Assembly: GCA_022837365.1 (NCBI GenBank)
Contig: JALHHV010000129.1
Location: 1-9,034 of the forward strand
Direction of reading: 5' to 3'
Source: Desulfovibrio sp.
GTDB lineage: Bacteria > Desulfobacterota > Desulfovibrionia > Desulfovibrionales > Desulfovibrionaceae
Length of the DNA: 9,034 nucleotides
Shown piece by piece: positions 1 through 4,799 of this stretch. The position numbers and the translations under genes are program-made. Each line of letters begins with the position of its first letter. The stretch's first letter is position 1. The notes under the pieces were generated by a model that was given only the letters and a program-made list of their open reading frames with translations, searched no databases and had not been told where the DNA came from.

Positions 1-939
1 CTCGTATCCGGCGGGCAACAGGTTGACCGCGTGCAGGGCCGCATCGATGCCGGGAATGACGAAGCGCAGCGATTCGAGCAGCAGCGTGAACAGGATGGCC
101 GCCATGACCGAGCCGGACAGCGAGGCCATGCCGCCAAGGTAGACCATGACCAAGCCTTCCGTGGACTTCAGGATGTTGAAGGCCTGCGGGTTCACGTAGC
201 CGTACACGTGGGCGTACAGCGCCCCGGCCACGCCGGCCAGGCCCGAGGACACCATGAACGCCACCAGCTTCACGTGGTTGGTGTCCACGCTCATGATCTC
301 GGCGGCCACCTCGTCCTGACACACGGCGGAAATGCCCTTGCCGTAGGTGGAGTTGACCAGGCGGCGCAGGATCCACACCGAGAACACCGTGCCCAGAATG
401 ACCCAGATGAACATCCAGGGAATGTCCACCATGTCGCGCATGCCGTTGATGACCCGCTTCATGCCGTGAAAGCCGCGCGGGCCGCCGATGATGTCCAGGT
501 TCTCGATGACCGAGATGACGATGTAGTTGGCCGCGATGGTGATGATGGCCAGGTAGTCGCCGCGCGTGCGGAACGAGGGCAGCGCCACCAGCAGGCCGAA
601 CACCGAGGCAACGAGCCCGGCCACGATCAGCACCACCGGGAACAGCATGGGGGCCAGTTCCGGCGGCAGCAGCGCGTCGCCCACCAGCTTGTTGGAGGTG
701 AACAGCACCACCGAGAGCACGGACGAGGCATAGGCGCCCACGCACATGAACCCGGCGTGCCCGCACGAGAACTCGCCCATGTAGCCGTTCACCACGTTCA
801 GGCTGGCGGCGAAGATGATGTTGATGCCCATGAACATGAGCACCGTCTGGGTGTACTGGTCTATCAGGTTGAACTGCGCCAGCAGCACAAGGCCAAGGCA
901 CAGCGCCGCCAGCGCGGCGTTGAGGGCGTATTTCTGCAT
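1..939 (-). CDS. livM: Branched-chain amino acid ABC transporter permease LivM (3' end missing)
   Basis: One of the two inner-membrane permease subunits of the high-affinity leucine/isoleucine/valine importer; it pairs with LivH to form the channel. The frame reads 313 codons from ATG at 939 down to base 1 with no stop, so the C-terminus lies outside the window. About eight hydrophobic segments are visible, at residues 5-24, 32-50, 60-80, 98-120, 129-146, 174-191, 224-246 and 262-289. Family hallmarks are the GYMGEFSCGHAGF segment (52-64), SFRTRGDYLAI (122-132) and the cytoplasmic loop DEVAAEIMSVDTNHVKLVAF (209-228), which matches the conserved LivM loop that contacts the ATPase. The start is supported by AGAGGA at 949-954, nine bases upstream. 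It begins 30 bases after the livH stop, so the two are almost certainly co-transcribed. livG and livF probably follow beyond base 1 (inference from usual operon order). Confidence 0.95.
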   Translation of the reverse strand, partial: MQKYALNAALAALCLGLVLLAQFNLIDQYTQTVLMFMGINIIFAASLNVVNGYMGEFSCGHAGFMCVGAYASSVLSVVLFTSNKLVGDALLPPELAPMLFPVVLIVAGLVASVFGLLVALPSFRTRGDYLAIITIAANYIVISVIENLDIIGGPRGFHGMKRVINGMRDMVDIPWMFIWVILGTVFSVWILRRLVNSTYGKGISAVCQDEVAAEIMSVDTNHVKLVAFMVSSGLAGVAGALYAHVYGYVNPQAFNILKSTEGLVMVYLGGMASLSGSVMAAILFTLLLESLRFVIPGIDAALHAVNLLPAGYE

Positions 940-969
940 GTTCGCGTATCCTCTGGCGTGCGTCGCGGG

Positions 970-1890
970 TTAGATCTTGGTGGTCTTTGCCACGCCGAAG
1001 AGCCCGGTGGGCCGTTGCCACAGGATCATCAGCAGGATGGAGAAGGCGAACAGGTCCCTGAACGTGGAGGGCAGGAACGCCGCCACCATGATCTCGATGA
1101 ACGCCAGCAGGAACCCGCCGATGAACGCCCCGCGAATGTCGCCGATGCCCCCCACCACCGCCGCGATGAATGCCTTCCAGCCCACCATGGCGCCCATGTA
1201 GGGGTCGAGGATGGGGTAGGACATGGCGAAGAGCAGCCCGGCAAGGCCCGCGAAGCCCGACCCCAGCACGAAGGTGAACACGATGATGGAATCCAGCGGA
1301 ATGCCCATCAGCGGCAACGCGAACTTGTCCCACGACACGGCGCGCATGGCCATGCCGATGCGGGTGCGCGTGACGATGAATTGCAGCAGGAAGAACACCA
1401 GGAACGCCGCGATGATGACCCACACCTTCAGGTTGGTCACGGACACGGAGCCGAAGGTGTACACCACCTTGTCCACCATGTCGGGCAGCTTGCGGCGGCT
1501 GGCGCCCAGCAGGGCCAGGTTGCCGTTCTCGAGGACCAGGCCGCACATCAGCGCGGTGATGACCACGTACAGCCGGTGCGCGCCCTTGCGGCGCAGGGGG
1601 CGGTAGGCGATGCGCTCCAGCGTCACGCCCACCCCGGCGGTGAGCAGCATGGTCAGCGGAATGGTCAGCGCCAGCGCGGCCCAGCCCGGCAGGGCGAACA
1701 CGCCCAGCAGGTCGCCCAGCAGCAGCGAGGAGACGAAAAATGCGATGTACGCGCCCACCATGAAGATGTCGCCATGAGCGAAGTTGATGAGCAGCAGCAC
1801 GCCGTACACCAGGGTGTAGCCCAGGGCGATCAGCGCATAGAAGCTGCCCCACTGCAGCGCGTTGAACAGGTTCTGGATGAAGATTTCCAC
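970..1890 (-). CDS. livH: Branched-chain amino acid ABC transporter permease LivH
   Basis: Second inner-membrane permease of the Leu/Ile/Val ABC importer, partner of LivM. It has 306 residues, a normal length for LivH, and is rich in membrane segments (about 15-34, 41-60, 68-92, 106-122, 154-174, 200-223, 240-275 and 279-291). Family signatures are LGYTLVYGVLLLINFAHGD (23-41), with the nearly invariant FAHGD, then RTRIGMAMRAVSWDKFALPLMGI (175-197) forming the ATPase-contact loop, GWKAFIAAVVGGIGDIRGA (237-255) and RPTGLFG (293-299) near the C-terminus. The start codon is GTG at 1888-1890, preceded by GGAGGG at 1901-1906 with a ten-base spacer. It lies 286 bases downstream of livJ across a hairpin-rich gap and 30 bases before livM. 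Expression is probably by read-through from the livJ promoter, since I see no convincing promoter in the gap. Confidence 0.96.
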   Translation of the reverse strand: MEIFIQNLFNALQWGSFYALIALGYTLVYGVLLLINFAHGDIFMVGAYIAFFVSSLLLGDLLGVFALPGWAALALTIPLTMLLTAGVGVTLERIAYRPLRRKGAHRLYVVITALMCGLVLENGNLALLGASRRKLPDMVDKVVYTFGSVSVTNLKVWVIIAAFLVFFLLQFIVTRTRIGMAMRAVSWDKFALPLMGIPLDSIIVFTFVLGSGFAGLAGLLFAMSYPILDPYMGAMVGWKAFIAAVVGGIGDIRGAFIGGFLLAFIEIMVAAFLPSTFRDLFAFSILLMILWQRPTGLFGVAKTTKI

Positions 1891-2176
1891 AGTCCCGAAA
1901 CCCTCCGTGGAACGGTTTGCCCCTTGGCGCGCGCCGTACGCGCGGCAGGGGGGCAGAACACGGGCGGCGCGTCATGCGCGCCGTCCGTGAACGATGATTC
2001 GTATGTTCCGCTTCGCAGGTGCCGGGTTCCGGGTGGGAACCCGCGCAGGGCGGCACCTTGGCCGGGCGGCAACCCGGCGCGCCGCCGCGGGCGGCGCGTG
2101 ACGGAAGCGGAAGCCGCGACGTGCGTGCGGCAGGAAAGGCCCCGCGCGGCCCGGGGGCCGCGCGGGGCTTCGTGTA
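1891..2176 (-). other. livJ-livH intergenic gap with serial GC hairpins
   Basis: This 286-base gap separates the binding-protein gene from the permease genes. Besides the terminator-like stem next to livJ, it holds at least four more perfect inverted repeats: 1966-1982 (6-bp stem), 2023-2043 (8-bp stem, 5-base loop), 2061-2078 (6-bp stem) and 2078-2098 (9-bp stem, 3-base loop). The last two share base 2078 and so cannot both be fully paired. I see no credible promoter or reading frame in it. Such gaps are common after binding-protein genes and usually stabilise the upstream message or reduce read-through into the permeases. That role is inferred here from position and structure. Confidence 0.6.
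2137..2170 (-). terminator. Attenuating terminator-like hairpin after livJ
   Basis: A 13-bp perfect GC stem (2139-2151 with 2156-2168) closes on a four-base loop, and one G-T and one A-T pair extend it at the base. It begins seven bases past the livJ stop on the transcribed strand. Only a short CCTTTCC tail follows instead of a T-run, so termination is likely partial. This fits a need for much more binding protein than permease while still allowing read-through to livH and livM. Confidence 0.65.
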
Positions 2177-3340
2177 CTAGTTGGGGCAGACCGATTCGGC
2201 GAAGGTGAATTCGCCCTTCTCGCTGATCTTGACGACAACGGCGCACTTGATGGGGTCGCGGTTCTCGTCGAAGCTCATCTTGCCGGTGATGCCGTCGAAG
2301 CTCTTGATGTTGACCATGGCGTCGCGCACGGCCTTGCGCATCTTGCGCACGTCCGTATCGACCTTGCCCACGCTCTGGACGGCCTGCAGCACAAGGCGGG
2401 TGGCGTCCCAGGTCAGGGCGGCCACGTCGTCGGGGATGTAGCCGTACTTGTTGTTGTACTTGTCGATGAATTCCTTGGTGGCGCCGGTGGCGCCAGCGGC
2501 GGCGTAGTGGGTGGAGAAGTACTGGCCCACGCATTCCTTGCCGCACAGGTCCATCAGTTCGGCCGAACCCCAGGCGTCGGAGCCCATGAACGGACCCTTG
2601 TAGCCAAGGTCGCGCGCCTGCTTCACGATCAGGGCGACGATGTTGTAGTTTTCAGGCAGGAAGATGAAGTCGGGCTTGGCCGCGATGACCTTGGTCAGCT
2701 GGGCCGAGAAGTCCTGGTCCTTGGTGCCGTGCGATTCCATGCCCACCACGGAACCGGCGCCGTGCTTCTTCTCCCAGTCCGCCTTGAAGAACTCGGCAAG
2801 GCCCTTCGAGTAGTCGTTGGAGATGTCGAACAGCACGGCGGCCTTCTTGGCGTTGAACTGCTTGGTGGCGAAGTTGGTCACCACGGGCGCCTGGAAGGGG
2901 TCGAGGAAGGCGGCGCGGAACACCCACGGACGGCCCTTGGTGGTGTCCGGGTTGGTGGACCACGGCGAGATCATCGGGGTTTCGTTGTCGTTGGCCACGC
3001 CGCCCGCGGGCACGGCCTGCTTGGACGACTGCGGGCCCACCACGGCCAGGACCTGGTCGCGCTCGATGACCTTCAGCATGGCGTTGACGGCGGATTCGGG
3101 CTTGGCTTCGTTGTCCTCGAACACGAATTCGAGCTTGTACTTCTTGCCGCCCACGTCCAGGCCGCCCTTGGCGTTGATTTCTTCGCGCAGCATTTCGGCG
3201 GCGAACTTCGAGGCCTCGCCCACCTTGGGGATGTCGCCGGTCATGGGGATGACGAAGCCGAGCTTGATGGTGTCGGCGGCGAACGCCTGGCCCGACAGCA
3301 CCAGCAGAAGTGCCAGCACGAGCAATACTGTCTTCTTCAT
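2177..3340 (-). CDS. livJ: Branched-chain amino acid periplasmic binding protein LivJ
   Basis: Periplasmic substrate-binding component of the Leu/Ile/Val ABC importer; it delivers the amino acid to LivH/LivM. It has 387 residues. A Sec signal peptide occupies residues 1-21: KK near the start, a leucine/valine core, and an AFA cleavage site before ADTIKLGF. The mature part is a type I (Leu/Ile/Val-binding) fold: IKLGFVIPMTGD at 25-36, DNEAKPE at 76-82, GPQSS at 102-106 and ISPWSTNP at 124-131, the last two being ligand-pocket regions in this family. Four cysteines (266, 270, 366, 385) could form periplasmic disulfides. The start ATG at 3340 is certain: GAGGAGG at 3346-3352 sits five bases upstream and the signal peptide starts there. 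It is the first gene of the operon. Specificity among branched-chain and related amino acids cannot be read from sequence. Confidence 0.96.
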   Translation of the reverse strand: MKKTVLLVLALLLVLSGQAFAADTIKLGFVIPMTGDIPKVGEASKFAAEMLREEINAKGGLDVGGKKYKLEFVFEDNEAKPESAVNAMLKVIERDQVLAVVGPQSSKQAVPAGGVANDNETPMISPWSTNPDTTKGRPWVFRAAFLDPFQAPVVTNFATKQFNAKKAAVLFDISNDYSKGLAEFFKADWEKKHGAGSVVGMESHGTKDQDFSAQLTKVIAAKPDFIFLPENYNIVALIVKQARDLGYKGPFMGSDAWGSAELMDLCGKECVGQYFSTHYAAAGATGATKEFIDKYNNKYGYIPDDVAALTWDATRLVLQAVQSVGKVDTDVRKMRKAVRDAMVNIKSFDGITGKMSFDENRDPIKCAVVVKISEKGEFTFAESVCPN

Positions 3341-3345
3341 CTTTG

Positions 3346-3352
3346 CCTCCTC
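3346..3352 (-). promoter_or_regulatory. Strong Shine-Dalgarno of livJ
   Basis: GAGGAGG on the minus strand, five bases from the livJ ATG. It is the strongest ribosome-binding site in the window, consistent with high expression of a periplasmic binding protein. Confidence 0.85.
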
Positions 3353-3406
3353 GCAGGGAAACTAGGGTTTTTGATAGCGGTTTAGTATCGTAATCAGGCC
3401 ATGAAG

Positions 3407-3418
3407 GGAACCGGTTTC
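3407..3418. promoter_or_regulatory. Near-palindrome in livJ leader, possible operator
   Basis: GGAACCGGTTTC has a perfect 8-bp core (AACCGGTT, 3409-3416) and pairs at five of six positions overall. It lies about 67 bases upstream of the livJ start, just downstream of the AT-rich island, where a repressor site could sit. No regulator is identified and a chance occurrence is possible. Confidence 0.3.
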
Positions 3419-3420
3419 TT

Positions 3421-3510
3421 CAATAATGTCTTTTTTGTAAATCTTCAAATATTTCACATAAATAAAATTTAATAAAATTTGACCATTTTGTCATCGGATT
3501 TTGTGACGTC
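3421..3510 (-). promoter_or_regulatory. AT-rich promoter island of livJ
   Basis: This is the only strongly AT-rich stretch in a GC-rich window and lies 80-170 bases upstream of livJ, so it very likely contains the operon promoter. Candidate minus-strand elements are ATGACA (3489-3494) with TAAATT (3466-3471) at 17-base spacing, TTGAAG (3443-3448) with the weaker TATTGA (3420-3425) at 17 bases, and TTTACA (3436-3441), which has no good partner. None is decisive. The island also holds the tandem repeat at 3461-3480 and TGACGTCA (3504-3511). Confidence 0.5.
3461..3480. repeat. Perfect tandem duplication of a 10-bp AT motif
   Basis: AATAAAATTT occurs twice back to back with no mismatch. A period of 10 bp is about one helical turn, so the A- and T-tracts are phased on one DNA face, which favours intrinsic bending or UP-element contact with RNA polymerase. 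It sits just upstream of the TTGAAG candidate -35 for livJ. Confidence 0.7.
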
Positions 3511-3520
3511 ATACTGGACA

Positions 3521-3530
3521 GTTAGCTAAC
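3521..3530. promoter_or_regulatory. Perfect 10-bp palindrome GTTAGCTAAC
   Basis: A perfect 10-bp inverted repeat at the distal boundary of the AT-rich island, about ten bases beyond the TGACGTCA palindrome at 3504-3511. It could be a regulator half-site or full site for livJ, but its small size makes chance possible. No known consensus is claimed. Confidence 0.3.
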
Positions 3531-3662
3531 CATCGGGCATCATGCGCAAGATGCCGCGCGGCAGGGGCCGCAGCATGCCCTCGCGGCAGGGCTGACGCCC
3601 CTTGATATGATAATCCGCAAGGTTGCGGCATGTTCCGAGGTTCCGGCGGCCTTTTCGCGTCG

Positions 3663-3695
3663 GCGGACGCCCCGGCCCGTTCGGGTGGCGTCCGC
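3663..3695. other. Strong hairpin upstream of the racemase remnant
   Basis: A 9-bp perfect stem (GCGGACGCC at 3663-3671 with GGCGTCCGC at 3687-3695). The enclosed bases can add an inner CCC/GGG stem around a GTTC loop. No T-run follows on either strand, so it is not a canonical terminator. It could be a leader structure or a leftover from rearranged DNA next to the broken gene. Confidence 0.45.
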
Positions 3696-3734
3696 TTGAC
3701 ACGACAAGATTGTTCATTCAACCCATCCCGCGCC

Positions 3735-4538
3735 ATGCACCACCAGAGCGCCCTGCGCTTCCACAACCGTGGCGGCGGAACTGATGGGCGAGGACCACGT
3801 GCACGCGGAGCAGGTGGGCTTCGTCACGCTGGCCGGACCTCGCCCGCGCATCGACATGATGGGCGGCGAGTTCTGCGGCAACGCCTGCCGCTCGCTGGCC
3901 GCCCTGCTGGCGCTGAAACGGGTGCTGCACGCCGGGCCGGGGGGGCTCATGTCCGGCGAGATCGAGAGTTCCGGCGTGTCCGGCGTCCTGCCGGTGCGGG
4001 TGGTGCACACCCCGCACGGCCCGGACGCCGCCGTGCGCATGCCCCTGCCGCCCCCCGTGGCGTGCCCCCCTCCCCGCCCCGGTTGGCGCTGCCCGTGGCC
4101 GACGGGCTGGTGCTGGTCCGCCTGCCGGGCATCGCCCACCTGCTGCTGGACGCCTCGGCGCATCCCTTTCCGGACGACTGGCGCGACCACGCGCGCACGC
4201 TCATCACCCGCCACGGCCTGGACGACGAACCGGCCGCCGGGTGCATCTGGTGCCACGGCTCCCTGGCCGCCCCCGCCATCACCCCGGTGGTCCGGGTGCG
4301 GGACACCGGCAGCATCATCCTGGAATCGGCCTGCGGTTCCGGCTCGCTGGCCTACGGCCTGCACCGCGCCGACATGGCCGAAGGCGAGATATCCCTGGCG
4401 GTGCGCCAGCCCAGCGGGGCAACCATCCGCGTTTCGGTAAGCCGCCGCGACGGCGTGACGCCCGAGGCCTGGATAGGCGGCACCGTGCGCCACGTGGCCA
4501 GCGGCACCGCCTATCTCCACGGCGACCCGCAGACCTAG
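3735..4538 (+). pseudogene. Broken DapF-superfamily amino acid racemase, CntK/histidine-racemase-like
   Basis: Cofactor-independent racemases of this superfamily use two cysteines as acid/base pair. Here the first cysteine motif, GGEFCGNACRS (Cys codon 3874), is in the frame read from GTG 3769, along with AAELMGEDHVHAEQVGFV. From memory, that stretch matches staphylococcal CntK. The second motif, ESACGSGSLA (Cys codon 4332), and the C-terminus ending in GTAYLHG are one base out of that frame. The switch falls in the C-rich tract at 4065-4080. The 5' end is also damaged: codons with normal G/C third bases begin at ATG 3735 (MHHQSALRFHN, resembling the usual start) but jump frame at about 3768, and the Gly-Asn substrate-binding segment expected in between is absent. 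No Shine-Dalgarno precedes it. The first-cysteine frame has a TGA at 3697. A sequencing error could explain the second break but hardly the first. No metallophore synthase genes are nearby, so the original substrate (histidine or another amino acid) is uncertain. Confidence 0.65.
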
Positions 4539-4624
4539 TCCCCTGTTTCCGCACGGCCGCCGCCCTTCCGGCCCCGCCGCTCACGCGCCTTTTCCTGCAT
4601 CGGCGGTATATTGCCGCACGTCTG

Positions 4625-4642
4625 CCGCGGCTTCCGCCGCGG
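4625..4642. terminator. Hairpin downstream of the racemase remnant
   Basis: CCGCGGC (4625-4631) pairs with GCCGCGG (4636-4642) around a TTCC loop. It lies 87 bases past the remnant's stop and just before the promoter-like elements of the next gene, and is followed by a T-poor sequence. It may be a weak terminator or insulating structure. Confidence 0.35.
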
Positions 4643-4648
4643 TCCCAA

Positions 4649-4678
4649 TTGACGGCGCCGTAACCTTTCCGTAACAAT
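4649..4678 (+). promoter_or_regulatory. Candidate sigma70-type promoter of the 1019-residue protein gene
   Basis: TTGACG (4649-4654, five of six consensus bases) is followed after 18 bases by AACAAT (4673-4678, four of six). Transcription would begin near 4685, giving a leader of about 115 bases before ATG 4800. A perfect 10-bp palindrome, ACGGCGCCGT (4652-4661), overlaps the -35 box and spacer and could be an operator. Confidence 0.45.
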
Positions 4679-4685
4679 GCATGCA

Positions 4686-4758
4686 CGGGAACCTCCCGAA
4701 ATCACGGGTGCTCCCGCAACATTTCCCGGCATCGCCACGGAGCCCTTGCCGGGGCTCC
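4686..4758 (+). other. Structured leader with three small hairpins
   Basis: Three consecutive stem-loops lie in the inferred 5' leader: 4686-4698 (5-bp stem), 4705-4716 (4-bp stem, TGCT loop) and 4739-4758 (GGAGCCC with GGGCTCC, 7 bp). The first two share CGGG...CCCG arms. Open-frame codons across 4677-4799 have unusually many A/T third bases, so this is more likely untranslated than an N-terminal extension. I do not recognise a known riboswitch. Confidence 0.4.
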
Positions 4759-4799
4759 CCGCACCCTTCACGGACGCCCGCCGTCACTGCGACACATCC

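Larger units (their letters stand above)
3341..3734. other. Intergenic region between livJ and the racemase remnant
   Basis: About 394 bases between divergently oriented genes, with no convincing gene. The livJ-proximal part (3353-3420) is a leader of mixed composition with a near-palindrome at 3407-3418. Bases 3421-3510 form an AT-rich island that contrasts sharply with the rest of the window. The part nearer the racemase (3531-3734) returns to high GC and holds small hairpins at 3536-3555 (6-bp stem) and 3615-3628 (6 bp), and a strong one at 3663-3695. A frame open from ATG 3630 lacks a coding-like third-base pattern before about 3735. Confidence 0.6.

Noticed and set aside
31..2208. A 725-codon open frame on the plus strand opposite livM, livH and the end of livJ
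   Set aside because: It is the mirror of genuine genes in GC-rich DNA. The product is low-complexity (His/Gln/Arg/Gly-rich) and it crosses two genes and a hairpin-rich gap.
2507..3385. A 292-codon plus-strand frame opposite livJ
   Set aside because: It is antisense to an unambiguous binding-protein gene with a signal peptide and a strong ribosome-binding site, and its composition is Gly/His/Leu-biased as expected for a shadow frame.
3421..3510. AT-rich island as horizontally acquired DNA or an insertion-sequence scar
   Set aside because: There are no terminal inverted repeats, target duplications or transposase fragments. Position upstream of a strongly expressed operon explains it as a promoter region.
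3602..3614. GATAAT at 3609-3614 as a -10 element on the plus strand
   Set aside because: It is a good -10 match, but no -35 lies at suitable spacing and the predicted start would sit only about nine bases from ATG 3630, with no real gene starting there.
3696..3724. TTGACA at 3696-3701 as promoter for the racemase remnant
   Set aside because: The -35 match is perfect, but 16-18 bases downstream there is only CAACCC-like sequence, so no usable -10 is seen.
4066..4071. Claim of established programmed -1 frameshifting
   Set aside because: The heptamer fits, but the second lesion at the 5' end and the lack of a ribosome-binding site make gene decay more likely. It is kept only as a testable observation.
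3630..4538. A single 302-codon intact gene from ATG 3630
   Set aside because: Its central part translates to Arg/Gly/Ala-rich nonsense, while the conserved EQVGF and EFCGNA motifs lie in another frame. Only its C-terminal half is the true racemase sequence.
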